DNA from: Nostoc linckia NIES-25
GTDB lineage: Bacteria; Cyanobacteriota; Cyanobacteriia; Cyanobacteriales; Nostocaceae
DNA: 64,000 nt
Assembly: GCF_002368035.1 (NCBI RefSeq)
Contig: NZ_AP018223.1
Coordinates: forward strand, 192,984 to 256,983
Direction of reading: 5' to 3'
Part shown: positions 1-8,833 of the stretch, one piece after another
Position numbering within the stretch: the first letter of the stretch is position 1
Layout: every line of letters starts with the position of its first letter
Made by a program: the position numbers and the translations under genes
The notes under the pieces: generated by a model
The model's input: only the letters and a program-made list of their open reading frames with translations
Database searches by the model: none
Told to the model about the DNA's origin: nothing

Positions 1-127
1 AAGCAGATGCAGACTTTTCAAACTGCCGTTGTGCCGTAGTAATGCGCCAATGCACAGCTAAAGACAAAAATGCTGTGCCAAAACAAAGCAACATTACCAT
101 ACGCCCTACAGATTCATTTTTTACCAT
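1..127 (-). CDS. N-terminal part of an unidentified membrane or secreted protein (cut by window edge)
   Basis: An open frame starts at the ATG at 125-127 and runs left without a stop to the window edge (42 codons). The N-terminus is a short polar stretch, then a hydrophobic segment (VMLLCFGTAFLSLAV), then a basic polar stretch, the pattern of a signal anchor or signal peptide. I do not recognise the family from so short a piece. No strong ribosome binding site is visible, so the start is tentative. Confidence 0.45.
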   Translation of the reverse strand, partial: MVKNESVGRMVMLLCFGTAFLSLAVHWRITTAQRQFEKSASA

Positions 128-403
128 TGCTATTGCCTATTGTTTATCCCTGACGTATCCAACCGAAGAATTGGATGGCTTCATCATCCGATCGCTAAAA
201 ATTTATCAATACTTATCACTTCTGTTATAAATCTGCCAATAGCTCTGGGCAAACTAAGGCTATACGCGTCCCAGCAACAAAAATTTAAGCGAGGAATCTG
301 ATTCCTCCAAAGTTCAGGAGGTCGTAAGCCTCTACTCGGACTTTCTGGCACAACTTTGGAAATGCAGCAATCAATTATTAATGGTGTGGGTGGGAGAAAA
401 ACT
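128..403. other. Intergenic region left of the small ORF
   Basis: No convincing gene is seen. Short ORFs in both strands here have no recognisable composition or domain. The spacer probably holds promoters for the leftward partial gene and for the small ORF at 404, but no clear promoter boxes could be assigned. Confidence 0.4.
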
Positions 404-556
404 ATGTTTGAAAAACTATTCCTAGCAGTCACGATTACATTTTCCCTCAATTTCTTTTTTCAAGTTCACTTACCAGAACAAAATAACACTGGTGCTAGTT
501 ACGGGGTACAACCAGAACAATCAGCAACTATTCTGGTAAGAAAATCAAAAAAATAA
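404..556 (+). CDS. Possible small secreted protein, about 50 aa
   Basis: The ATG at 404 has a good Shine-Dalgarno sequence (GGGAG at about 391, 8 nt upstream). The peptide begins MFEKLFLAVTITFSLNFFF, a plausible signal or membrane segment, and ends in a basic tail (RKSKK). A longer in-frame start at 356 has no such site. No family is recognised. The case for a real gene rests on the ribosome binding site and the hydrophobic N-terminus only. Confidence 0.35.
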   Translation: MFEKLFLAVTITFSLNFFFQVHLPEQNNTGASYGVQPEQSATILVRKSKK

Positions 557-924
557 ACCACCATCATCGCCACCAGAGCAACCCAACTTCTAAAGATTAT
601 TGCCTAAATTTTAAAGGTATCAAGAAGTCAGAATTACAAAATTTTCATCTTCATCCTTATAACCAAATTTAATTATCTCGATCAAGCGTATATACCCAGT
701 TGCTAAAAGTAACAAAATGTGCTCCCTTAACATACCTTTGTTAACTCATGGGTAACACAGAAACATCCAAGTAGTATAAGGAGAAACAGGTTCTTTTTAC
801 TGCTATAAATTTAGCCAAACTTTTGTGCCTCAGTGTTCCAGTCATAAATCCGTCACCTTAGCAAGGAACTTGTGTCCTATTAGCAGGTCTAATAGAAAGG
901 GATGATTTAGAGCCAGTACGATCT
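557..924. other. Intergenic region upstream of sigG
   Basis: 368 bp without a supported ORF. It is AT-rich and presumably contains the sigG promoter and leader. No unambiguous promoter boxes or riboswitch were recognised. Confidence 0.4.
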
Positions 925-1581
925 ATGAGTCAGTCGATTACTGTATCCTGGTCAACGGTTGATGCAAAGTATCCAGAAGCATCAGTGCAAGTTGACAAAC
1001 TTCCTAACCACGATTTAATTTTGCGTTGTCAAGCAGGACTGCGCCCGGATCGTGCTGCGTTTGCGGAACTATTGCGCCGCTATCAAACCCAAGTAGATAG
1101 GGTTTTATACCATTTAGCTCCAGATTGGCCTGACAGAGCTGATTTGGCTCAAGAAGTTTGGATTCGAGTGTATCGGAATATTAACCGCTTACAAGAGCCG
1201 GCTAAATTCCGGGGCTGGTTAAGCCGCATTGCAACCAACTTATTTTACGATGAGTTGCGGAAACGCAAGCGGATTGTAAGTCCCTTATCACTCGATGCCC
1301 CCCGCTCAGTAGAGGATGGCGAGATGGATTGGGAAATTGCTGGTGATACCCCAGGACCTGAAGAAGAACTAACAACCAGAGAATTTTACGAACAACTACG
1401 GGAAGCGATCGCGGATTTACCAGAGGTATTTCGTACTACTATTGTCCTGAGAGAAATTGAAGGCATGGCATACGAAGAAATTGCTGAAATTACTGGAGTT
1501 TCCTTGGGAACTGTCAAATCAAGAATCGCCAGAGCGAGATCCAGATTGCAAGCTCAGTTGCAAAACTATCTAGACTCCTAA
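925..1581 (+). CDS. sigG: ECF-type RNA polymerase sigma factor, SigG-like
   Basis: 218 aa. Sigma-70 region 2 lies at about residues 40-110 (DRADLAQEVWIRVYRNI and FRGWLSRIATNLFYDELRKR, typical of region 2 core and -10 recognition). Region 4 lies at about 160-215 (LPEVFRTTIVLREIEGMAYE followed by GVSLGTVKSRIARARSRL, the helix-turn-helix). ECF sigma factors direct RNA polymerase to stress promoters and are held by a membrane anti-sigma factor; the next gene fits that role. From memory this matches the SigG/SapG pair of Anabaena PCC 7120. The acidic linker between regions 2 and 4 is long for an ECF factor. Confidence 0.88.
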   Translation: MSQSITVSWSTVDAKYPEASVQVDKLPNHDLILRCQAGLRPDRAAFAELLRRYQTQVDRVLYHLAPDWPDRADLAQEVWIRVYRNINRLQEPAKFRGWLSRIATNLFYDELRKRKRIVSPLSLDAPRSVEDGEMDWEIAGDTPGPEEELTTREFYEQLREAIADLPEVFRTTIVLREIEGMAYEEIAEITGVSLGTVKSRIARARSRLQAQLQNYLDS

Positions 1582-1738
1582 TTTACAGTACTTTACCTCT
1601 GCCCAATGGCAGAATTTAAGCATTGATTAAGAATTACCACAAAGATGTAGAATACTTCCGCCATTAGGAGGAAAATTGAGTAATTTTTCCAAATTTCCGG
1701 TTCGCTTTACCCGTGTATGAATTGGTAATAATGTTAAG

Positions 1739-2356
1739 ATGACTACTGATTCTCAGTTTAACGATCGTTCCCACTTACAACTTCCTGAAGATTTGTCAGA
1801 AGGAATGGCTGAGTATACCAATGAATCAACGGGTTTTATGGATATGGTGAAGCGCGATCGCTTCGAGTTATTAAGTGCTTATCTCGATGGTGAAGTCACA
1901 GCTGCCGAACGCAGGCAAGTGGAAGAATGGCTGGCCAGCGATCCCTCAGTTCAATGCTTGTATGCCCGACTGTTAAAGCTAAGGCAAGGCTTACGGACTC
2001 TGCCAGTGCCGACAGCCCAACAGTCGCCAGAAGTAACAACAAAGCAAGTATTGACGCGTTTGCGCCGACGTTCTCGCTTAAACTGGATGGTTGGAAGCGC
2101 AGCCGCCGCGGCTTGTCTAATTGGTGCAGTATCTGGCTTAGTACCTGGTAACGGTTCGAGAACACCGCAACTGGCACAACGACCACAAATACAGCCAGTA
2201 CAAACGTCGTCGGAATCTGTAGTACCTCCTTCCTCGCTAATGGTGGGACTAAATAACCCAGTAATTGAAATTCCGAAAGCAGCAGTAGCTTCTCCAGAAA
2301 ATTCAATTTATCAGATACCGCTCCAACGCCAAGACTCCAGAGACGACATAAATTAA
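1739..2356 (+). CDS. Membrane-anchored anti-sigma factor, probable SigG partner
   Basis: 205 aa, 157 bp downstream of sigG on the same strand. Residues about 40-85 (RFELLSAYLDGEV, then AAERRQVEEWLASDP) look like an anti-sigma N-terminal helical domain, but the usual zinc-binding His-x3-Cys-x2-Cys set is absent. One membrane span lies at about residues 117-140 (NWMVGSAAAAACLIGAVSGL), followed by a Pro/Gln-rich extracytoplasmic tail. Inferred to bind SigG at the cytoplasmic face and release it on an envelope signal. An internal Met (MAEYTNEST) is an alternative start. Confidence 0.75.
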   Translation: MTTDSQFNDRSHLQLPEDLSEGMAEYTNESTGFMDMVKRDRFELLSAYLDGEVTAAERRQVEEWLASDPSVQCLYARLLKLRQGLRTLPVPTAQQSPEVTTKQVLTRLRRRSRLNWMVGSAAAAACLIGAVSGLVPGNGSRTPQLAQRPQIQPVQTSSESVVPPSSLMVGLNNPVIEIPKAAVASPENSIYQIPLQRQDSRDDIN

Positions 2357-2452
2357 TTAATCGCAAAGTTAACAGATAATAAGTTTACCTTGCAGTTAGA
2401 CAAAGCCACTCCGCCAACCGTCAGGTTGGAGGACGCCTCCTAACTGGTCAAC

Positions 2453-2830
2453 TCACTTTAAACTCATTAAGTAAACTCAAGCCCAACCCAGAGAAAGGCA
2501 CGCTCCCTGATAAACCTCGATAGTTTTTCGGCTATAAAGGTTTTCTGACACGTCTCTAGCGGGGTGGTAACCTTCCAATACATCTAGCTGATTTAAAATT
2601 GCTGGGTTGGCAAAAGAAAGTAAATATCCGTAGACTTGGCTATCTCCCAGCGTCATCGCTGGGTAGCCCATCGGCAAAGCAAACAATTTGCCTTTTACAA
2701 AAGCTTTTTTGGCATCTACGATTTTGCCAGCACAAAATCTTTTATAGTTAGCTTCACCTCGTTTCTGGACTTTAGACTAAAGAAGAGCGAACGCCAGGTA
2801 GTAGCTGTGCAAAAAAAAGAAAGGAATGCC
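2453..2830 (-). pseudogene. Gamma-glutamylcyclotransferase (AIG2-like) pseudogene
   Basis: The minus strand encodes pieces typical of cyanobacterial GGCT-like proteins: GEANYKRFCAGKIVDAKKAF, FVKGKLFALPMGYPAMTLGD and YGYLLSFANPAILNQLDVLE. Two lesions are visible. A TGA at 2477-2479 interrupts GWA-stop-VYLMSLK where the family has Trp, and the upstream part (LFFSLKS, matching the LFVYGTLKPG start motif) is in a different frame from GEANY, so there is a frameshift near 2750-2770. No good start codon remains. The intact enzyme would have cleaved gamma-glutamyl amines. Confidence 0.72.
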
Positions 2831-3280
2831 TATAATCACAAACACCCCAGTAACGGAAGATGAAAAAAGCACAACCAATTTTCATCAATCGCTATGGATG
2901 TTTTTGCATAGTTAAGAGAATTCCGTCAAGCAGCATACCAATGTTTGTGTAGAGCAGAGGATGTGGTAAGTAGAAACACTAAATTAAACTAAAAAAGAGG
3001 TTGCTGGGTTTCGACTCCGCGGAAGTTGAATCTCGACTTCTCTACGAGACGCTACGCGAACGCTCGATTACCGCGTAGTCGAAACTCAATCCTCGTCTTC
3101 TCAGGGTTCGAGCATTGAGCGTACCCTACCCTTCTCCTAACGGAGACGCTCTTGCTAGCTTGCTTCCACGGAGTGGTACGGGAACGCCAAGGGCGAACGG
3201 GATCTTGCTTGGCGTAGCGTCTCCCTTTGGGAGAAGTCGAAATGCGTCTTCTAAATAATTGTGTCCACCTACTTATTTGC

Positions 3281-3398
3281 AGGACTTACGCAATATCTGA
3301 CTGAAAACCTTATTCAAGCGTAGCGGTAATTCATGTAGACGCGGAGCGGCTTCCCGCAGGGTATTACCGCTACTTTCGTTATCTTTTGCGTAAGTCCT
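3281..3398. mobile_element. Miniature inverted-repeat element with nested short repeat (copy 1)
   Basis: The ends are aggacttacgcaa and its complement ttgcgtaagtcct, followed inward by further complementary sequence ending in GTAGCGGTAAT...ATTACCGCTAC. A second copy lies reversed at 30136-30227. Compared with that copy, this one carries about 26 extra bases at 3336-3362 (tagacgcggagcggcttccc and a short rest) at the palindrome centre. The insert itself matches the family of small GC-rich repeats scattered through the window. Confidence 0.75.
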
Positions 3399-3535
3399 GA
3401 TTTGAATTGATGGATGCAATATTGCTCCGAGCAAAAACCTGCTTAATTTCTAATTTTTTTAATTTTTCTTTTTGCTTGTGCTCAACTCACCATCCTGAGT
3501 GATTTTGTCCTTTTTAGTCTCAAGTCCAGCATTAA

Positions 3536-3568
3536 AATGTAAAATCCCACAACCAATAGGCGTGGGAC
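3536..3568 (-). terminator. Probable intrinsic terminator of vipp1
   Basis: On the minus strand TCCCAC, an 11-nt loop and GTGGGA are followed by a T-rich run (ATTTTACATTTT). It lies about 30-60 bp past the vipp1 stop. Confidence 0.6.
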
Positions 3569-3594
3569 TGGCTCAAGTAAGTTTTTTGCCAATT

Positions 3595-4383
3595 TTACAT
3601 TTGATCCAATTGTTTGCGTAGGGAATCTAACTCGGCATCAACCACATCATTAGACTTAGGAGCAGCGGTTTGTTGTTGGGGTGGCTGTTGGGGCGGTAGT
3701 TGGGGTTGACTTACTGGAGCTGCTGGTGGTAACATTTGCGCTTTCAAAGCAGCTAATTCATCATCAACATCACTACCAGATTCCAACTGGGCAAATTGAC
3801 TTTCTAAATCGGTACTTGCCAACTCTCCTGCTGACTGGGCGCGGGCTTCTTGCATTAAGACTTTTTCTTCCATCCGCTCGAAGGCAGCCATCGCACTGCT
3901 GGTATTCATGCCACGTACCATACCTTGGAGTTGTTCTTGGGCTTTGGCAGTGGTGATCCGAGCTTTGAGCATTTCTTTCTTGGTCTTAGCCTCAGAAATT
4001 TTGCTTTCCAGCTGGATGAGGTTGCGCTTGAGGGTTTCAACTTGAGTGCTTTGTTGATCTAAGCTGGCTTTGAGGGATGCGCTGGTGTCAGTATAAGTCT
4101 TCTTGCGCTCTAGAGCTTGTCTTGCGAGGTTTTCATCACCTTTTTGCAGTGCCAGTTGGGCATTGCGTTGCCACTTATTAATTTCATTTTGAGCATCAGT
4201 ATACTGTTTATCAGTGCGTTTTTGGGCGGCGATCGCCTGGGCTACTCCCTGACGCAGTTGAACCAAGTCTTCCTGCATTTCCAGGATGGCTTGCTCTAGC
4301 ATTTTTTCCGGATCTTCGGCTTTGTTTACTAGATCGTTGAGGTTAGCACTAACAACTCGTTTAATGCGATCGAATAATCCCAT
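3595..4383 (-). CDS. vipp1: Vipp1/IM30 membrane-remodelling protein
   Basis: 262 aa, PspA/IM30 family. The N-terminal amphipathic helix (MGLFDRIKRVVSANLNDLV) is followed by a long coiled-coil core to about residue 215. A Pro/Gln-rich linker then leads to a short C-terminal helix (VVDAELDSLRKQLDQM), the extension that distinguishes Vipp1 from PspA. Vipp1 forms ESCRT-III-like rings and rods that maintain thylakoid and plasma membranes. It lies 163 bp downstream of a pspA paralogue on the same strand. A hairpin terminator follows the stop. Confidence 0.92.
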   Translation of the reverse strand: MGLFDRIKRVVSANLNDLVNKAEDPEKMLEQAILEMQEDLVQLRQGVAQAIAAQKRTDKQYTDAQNEINKWQRNAQLALQKGDENLARQALERKKTYTDTSASLKASLDQQSTQVETLKRNLIQLESKISEAKTKKEMLKARITTAKAQEQLQGMVRGMNTSSAMAAFERMEEKVLMQEARAQSAGELASTDLESQFAQLESGSDVDDELAALKAQMLPPAAPVSQPQLPPQQPPQQQTAAPKSNDVVDAELDSLRKQLDQM

Positions 4384-4546
4384 AACTTTGTTTTTCCTTG
4401 TTTTGGTTTACGCTCTTTGTTGGACAGTTAGCTTTTTTACTTTTTAATAGCTACCTATTTCAATGTAATCTTTCCAGTTTAGATCGGTACCTCCCAACAA
4501 CTCTTAATTGTTAAGATATCTCGAAGCTGTGGCAATTCACCCAACT

Positions 4547-5302
4547 TTAAGAGTCTTGTGTTTTGGGTAGCTGCTGTTGGGGAGGCTGCTCGATTTTTTG
4601 GTTGTCTTCCAAGAGGCGGTTGTTGGGTTGCGTGTTTTCTGCCTCATTTAAAACTTGCACCTTCATGGCTGCCAATTCGGCATCTACATCATTAGTAGAT
4701 TCCAACGACGCGAATTGTGTTTCCAAATCATCGCCACTAAGTTGAGCGATCGCTTCTGATTTTGCCTCAATCTGTAAAACTTTTTCTTCCATCCGCTCAA
4801 AAGCGTTGAGACTGCTGGTAGCAGAAACTCCGCCGAGCATTTCTTGTAAGCGATAAGAGGCTTCGGCAGAACGGGCGCGAGCGATATACATATCTTTTTT
4901 AGTTTTCGCCTCGCCAATTTTTAACTCTAGCGATCGCATATCCTTTTTTAGCCTAGCCACTATCTCATTTTGTTGTTCTATCTGGTTAGAAAGGGCTTTT
5001 GTAGTTTCTTTATAAGCTTGACGTTTAGTTAAAGCTTCCCGTGCTAAGACTTCATTGCCTTGTCGCAGTGCTAGCTGGGCGCGGCGATACCATTCTTCTG
5101 CCTGGGATTGGGCAGCAGCAGCTTGTCGTTCAGTGCGTTTTTGGGTGGCGATCGCTTGTGCTACACCTTGACGTAACCGCACCAAATTTTCCTGCATCTC
5201 CATGACAGTTTGCTCCAGAATCTTTTCTGGATCTTCGGCACTGCCTATCAAACTATTGAAGTTAGCGCGAATCACCCGCAGGATACGCTTAATTAACTCC
5301 AT
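4547..5302 (-). CDS. pspA: PspA-type paralogue of Vipp1
   Basis: 251 aa, same ESCRT-III-like family: amphipathic start (MELIKRILRVIRANFNSLIG), the conserved AEDPEKILEQTVMEMQENLV and a coiled-coil core. The C-terminus is a Gln/Pro-rich tail (QQQLPKTQDS) without the Vipp1 terminal helix, so it is the PspA-like member. It is transcribed just ahead of vipp1. PspA proteins bind stressed membranes and limit proton leak. Carrying both paralogues is known in several cyanobacteria; the tandem arrangement suggests gene duplication here. Confidence 0.86.
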   Translation of the reverse strand: MELIKRILRVIRANFNSLIGSAEDPEKILEQTVMEMQENLVRLRQGVAQAIATQKRTERQAAAAQSQAEEWYRRAQLALRQGNEVLAREALTKRQAYKETTKALSNQIEQQNEIVARLKKDMRSLELKIGEAKTKKDMYIARARSAEASYRLQEMLGGVSATSSLNAFERMEEKVLQIEAKSEAIAQLSGDDLETQFASLESTNDVDAELAAMKVQVLNEAENTQPNNRLLEDNQKIEQPPQQQLPKTQDS

Positions 5303-5633
5303 CTCTGCTCTCCATTCACGAAACTCACTAGTGAGTGCTGACTGTTGAGTGCTAAATACTCAGTACTCTTCAGAAATGAGAGGGAGTGGGTAGAGACGCC
5401 ATTAACTCTTGTGTGTAGGGAGTGGGCAAAGAAGGTGTTTGTTTCATTCATAACGAGCGGCGATCGCCGCTAGTCGAACGCTCCTAAGTATAAGTATTTT
5501 TGTAGTAGCGTACTAAACAACCAAGATTTTATATCTCCTATCATCTCCACTCCGTAAAAGTGATTAATCGAGTCTAGCCACTCCTACTCCCCACTTAGCA
5601 CCGTTATCTCATGGTATCGTACATTTTTACGAC
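5303..5633. other. Intergenic region upstream of pspA
   Basis: 331 bp with short tandem-type repeats (near 5325-5400) and a HIP1-like gcgatcgc. No ORF or RNA gene is recognised. It should contain the pspA promoter. Confidence 0.4.
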
Positions 5634-6986
5634 TCACGGCTCTTGAACTCGTGCTTTAATTCCTCTTGATTCTAGTAATCGCATATGTCTTTCTACTTGC
5701 TCTTTAGTCTTAAAAGCACCTAGAAAAACCAATTGTTTATTAGGTGATAAATAAGCATCGGGAATTATTTCCCGTGCCGAAGCTAAAGCACGACCTTGAT
5801 TGTCTACCACTACGTGGTAAAACCCATCTGTAGATGGTTTGATTTCTGCATTTGGCCCAGGTGAGGTTTTTGGCTTTGGAGTCGGGGACAAATTCGTAAG
5901 AGGTAAGGATCTTGCCGTCGGTACAGGTGCTATGGCAATGGGATTTGTTGGTTTTAGGGGCGCGATCGGCTCAGGCAATGCGGCTTGAGGATTTGTCGGT
6001 GGAACAACTGGATTCGTTACAACTGGAGGCGTTGTTTGGGCTTTGGGTTTTAAGCCAACTACATCATTGGGGTCTCTTACTTCAGGAAACTCTTCCGTAG
6101 CCAGATTAGGGTACTTAGGTATAGGTGTGCTTGGTGGCTGGATCTGAGATTGGGCATTGACATTACTTGCAACTTCCTCAGTATTTTCTGGTGCGGTAGG
6201 CGAGTTACTATTAAACAACTTGGCTAAGTTCCACTGGGGCAAACTTTTAGGATTGAAAATTACATAACCCAAAGTCAGGCTCGCCACCAATAGCAGCAAC
6301 ATCGAGCCGATACCCAAAGGTGATAGTAAGCTGTCACTATAATTATTGGGTTTTTTAGTTTGTGGCTGTTCTTCTGTAAGACTCCGCAACAGTGCTTCAC
6401 TAGATTCAAGATAGTCATCTGGCTGCTTGAGTCCATCATCCGGTTGCACAAGATTTTCGCCCTTAGTATCTTTTACGACTGTTGGCACGATACTGCTAGT
6501 AAAGTTGGGCGGTGGTGGTGGAGGTTGAGTTTGTTTTTTAGCAGAATCCAACCTGGGGGGTACATTATTAAGATTACTCACTTCCTCAATATTTACCGCC
6601 ACTGGTTCTGAGTCCGCCGGAGGATTAAGGGGTGTAGATATTGGTGGTTCATCAATTTTTACTACAGATGAGACTGGAGTTACCTGAGTATTCACAGGTA
6701 CTGATACAGGCAAAGGTGGCGGTACATCGATCTTAGTTTCTCCTACTGATGGTGCAGTTATACTTAATGCTGTGGAAACGGCGGTGAACTGTTGAGGTTG
6801 ACTGTTGATGTAACTCCCAACACGGTATTGATTCGAGGATGCAGAACCAGTTCGCGTGCGTCGGTATCGAGCTAACTCTCGATCTAGCGGCACCTCTAAA
6901 CTCGCTAGTGCTGCTGCTAGTGCTGGCTTCAGCCCAGGTGTCTTTGGCGATTGATTACCGGAATCATTCAGGCGGTTTTCAGTCAT
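5634..6986 (-). CDS. Proline-rich single-pass membrane protein with SPOR-like C-terminus
   Basis: 450 aa. Residues 1-220 are cytoplasmic, polar and rich in Pro, Thr and Ser. One membrane span lies at about 222-246 (LGIGSMLLLLVASLTLGYVI). A long Pro-rich external linker leads to a C-terminal domain at about 388-450 (LVFLGAFKTKEQVERHMRLL, then RGIKARVQ) that resembles a SPOR domain, the peptidoglycan-binding fold of septal proteins. The domain assignment is by pattern only. A role at the septum or cell wall is inferred. The family name is not known to me. Confidence 0.65.
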   Translation of the reverse strand: MTENRLNDSGNQSPKTPGLKPALAAALASLEVPLDRELARYRRTRTGSASSNQYRVGSYINSQPQQFTAVSTALSITAPSVGETKIDVPPPLPVSVPVNTQVTPVSSVVKIDEPPISTPLNPPADSEPVAVNIEEVSNLNNVPPRLDSAKKQTQPPPPPPNFTSSIVPTVVKDTKGENLVQPDDGLKQPDDYLESSEALLRSLTEEQPQTKKPNNYSDSLLSPLGIGSMLLLLVASLTLGYVIFNPKSLPQWNLAKLFNSNSPTAPENTEEVASNVNAQSQIQPPSTPIPKYPNLATEEFPEVRDPNDVVGLKPKAQTTPPVVTNPVVPPTNPQAALPEPIAPLKPTNPIAIAPVPTARSLPLTNLSPTPKPKTSPGPNAEIKPSTDGFYHVVVDNQGRALASAREIIPDAYLSPNKQLVFLGAFKTKEQVERHMRLLESRGIKARVQEP

Positions 6987-7324
6987 TACCTCTATACCTC
7001 AAAGGTAGATTGCTGGAATTAACTTTAGACATATTTGTGCCAATATTAGCGAAAATTACTTAGAAGTGGGCATGGGGCATGGGGGAGTAAGAGACAGAGA
7101 TTTACAGGCTTTATTGTGAAGGATAGTTCATGAAGGTCTATCTTGAGAATAGAAAATAGGGCACTCAGAGAAGGGATAGAAAAGTCCTAACTCCCTACTC
7201 CCCACTCCCCATGTTTTATAGCAACAGCCAAGGTGGTTAGGACATTAACAGATGATAAAACTTAGACACAACAAGGCTTTTCACCCAGTCCCCAGTCCCC
7301 AGTCCCCAGTCCCTTGCTATAACA
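6987..7324. other. Intergenic region with tandem heptamer repeats
   Basis: Divergent promoter region between the SPOR-like gene and the DUF721 gene. It contains G-rich runs near 7070-7090 and a tandem array of ccccagt at about 7288-7313. These short tandemly repeated repetitive sequences are typical of Nostoc genomes. Confidence 0.6.
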
Positions 7325-7867
7325 ATGTCGTTCAAATCAGTTAATGATATTTTAGGTATTCTCGAAAAGCAGGCTAAATGGGAGTCACAGCCATTTCAAC
7401 AGTTGCTCAAGTGTTGGGCAGAGGTTGTCGGGCCTGTGGCTGCTGGACATACTCGACCATTGTCGATTCAGCGCGATGTGTTGTGGGTAGCAACTTCTAG
7501 TGCAGCTTGGGCGCAAAACCTGACTTTTGGCCGCGCGGCTTTGCTTTTAAAGTTGAATAAAAAGCTGTCAACGCCGTTGGTTGATATTCGCTTTTCCACT
7601 GCTGGCTGGCAGCATCCATCTGTAGAGAGAAAACAGCAACAAACAATTTTGCCCCACGACCATCCGAGTTACGTTGGCGATCGCATTAGCAGCCCTGATA
7701 ATACACCCAGTATTCAAGATGCGAATGCTGCTTTTGGGCATTGGGCTAAGATTATGCAAGCGCGATCGCATGGCTTACCCCTTTGTCCGCAATGTGAATC
7801 CCCCACCCCACCAGGCGAACTTCAACGCTGGGCAGTCTGTTCTGTGTGTGCTGCTAAGCAATTTTGA
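7325..7867 (+). CDS. DUF721 (DciA-like) protein with C-terminal zinc ribbon
   Basis: 180 aa. Residues 1-95 form a DUF721/DciA-type domain (CWAEVVGPVAAGHTRPLSIQ, then LWVATSSAAWAQNLTFGR). DciA proteins load the replicative helicase DnaB at the origin in bacteria lacking DnaC. A polar linker leads to two CxxC pairs at about residues 157-176 (CPQC...CSVC), likely one zinc site. Inferred to interact with DnaB and perhaps single-stranded DNA. The start ATG at 7325 fits the domain start. Confidence 0.78.
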   Translation: MSFKSVNDILGILEKQAKWESQPFQQLLKCWAEVVGPVAAGHTRPLSIQRDVLWVATSSAAWAQNLTFGRAALLLKLNKKLSTPLVDIRFSTAGWQHPSVERKQQQTILPHDHPSYVGDRISSPDNTPSIQDANAAFGHWAKIMQARSHGLPLCPQCESPTPPGELQRWAVCSVCAAKQF

Positions 7868-8392
7868 AGCCAGCCAATCCTAATTACTAAGCCAGAGGGA
7901 GTGTTGACTGATGACTGGGGAGATGAAGCGAAACTACGCCCACCACCCCACCATTCCAAACTCCAAACCTGTACAGACAAGGGTTAATCTACTTCTAACT
8001 CCTAACTCCTAACTCCTAACAAGAGTTCTAATTCTTGAGAAAAAATATATTTTCCTGCTAAAATATCCCAAGTGTGATAAAAAATCATACTATTTATCTC
8101 TAATTATCTGTCTTAAGCCATCCTTAAGGAAGAATTTAAAAAAATCGATAAATCAAAAAGCTTAGTTTTAATCTTGATCCCTAATAATTTTTAGCGAAAA
8201 TCTATAGGTATCCACTCTAATAAACATTTAAAAATATAACAAGAATATAAAAATATTCTAAAATTTATTTTTTCATCGGGATCGCTGAAACCTAGAGCAA
8301 ATAATGATTTTTTGGCTTTCCTGCGTCTTTATATATAGAAGCAAAATATAAGGGTGAAATTCAGCCATAAACGGCACTAATGATGAACCCAA
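7868..8392. other. AT-rich intergenic region
   Basis: 525 bp without a supported gene. It holds a tandem repeat of taactcc at about 7997-8021 and a long AT-rich tract 8040-8290 that may contain the promoter of the small protein at 8393. Confidence 0.45.
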
Positions 8393-8707
8393 ATGAAACC
8401 TATTAAATCTTTAGCATCTGCCTGTAGATATTGCCGTCATTACCAGCCAGAAGGCCGCCGTGGCGGAGTGTGTCAGCAACTGGGAGCGCCTGTTCAAGCA
8501 AGCTGGAAGGCTTGTAGTTTGGCGATCCCACCCTTTGCACCTTCTTGGGAAACTTTGGAAGATGCTTGGGGTTTGCCAGATGCAAAACCAGTTTTAGCTT
8601 GTTCTCAATCCTTAGCCTCAGATTTAAACAATGCTGCTATTGCTCTTGTAGAGGAGACAACTATCTCTAGTTCTCAAGAGGCTAAAACTAAAGCTGTGCT
8701 TATTTAG
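8393..8707 (+). CDS. Small cysteine-motif protein, function unknown
   Basis: 104 aa. The N-terminal half has four regularly placed cysteines: CRYC at about residues 11-14, another in GGVCQQL at about 26, and one in WKACSLA at about 41, a layout suited to a zinc or iron-sulfur site. It is followed by PPFAPSWETLEDAWGL. The C-terminal third is low in complexity. I recall similar short proteins in other cyanobacteria but no assigned role. It ends upstream of a two-way terminator shared with menB. Confidence 0.65.
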   Translation: MKPIKSLASACRYCRHYQPEGRRGGVCQQLGAPVQASWKACSLAIPPFAPSWETLEDAWGLPDAKPVLACSQSLASDLNNAAIALVEETTISSSQEAKTKAVLI

Positions 8708-8795
8708 TCACTCATTATTACTGGACTAGTTCCTAGTCTACTTAAAATAAAATTTGTTTTTAAGATTTTTAGTGCTGTAAACATTGATATCTACC

Positions 8796-8827
8796 AAAAT
8801 CGCACCCTTCAGGAAGGTGCGATTTTT
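8796..8827. terminator. Bidirectional intrinsic terminator between the small Cys protein and menB
   Basis: AAAATCGCACC and GGTGCGATTTT form a perfect stem around a short loop, with A-run on one side and T-run on the other. It therefore serves both converging genes. Confidence 0.85.
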
Positions 8828-8833
8828 GCAATT

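Larger units (their letters stand above)
2857..3594. other. Repeat-rich intergenic region
   Basis: No gene is supported. It contains GC-rich dispersed repeats around 3000-3240 (variants of gacgctacgcgaacg and gcgtagcgtctccctttggg), a miniature inverted-repeat element at 3281-3398 and a hairpin terminator beside the vipp1 stop. Confidence 0.6.

Noticed and set aside
1896..2366. 156-aa minus-strand ORF
   Set aside because: Lies fully antisense to the anti-sigma gene; composition is that of a shadow frame.
7288..7313. Possible CRISPR or minisatellite
   Set aside because: Short contiguous heptamers; typical tandem repeat of Nostoc genomes.
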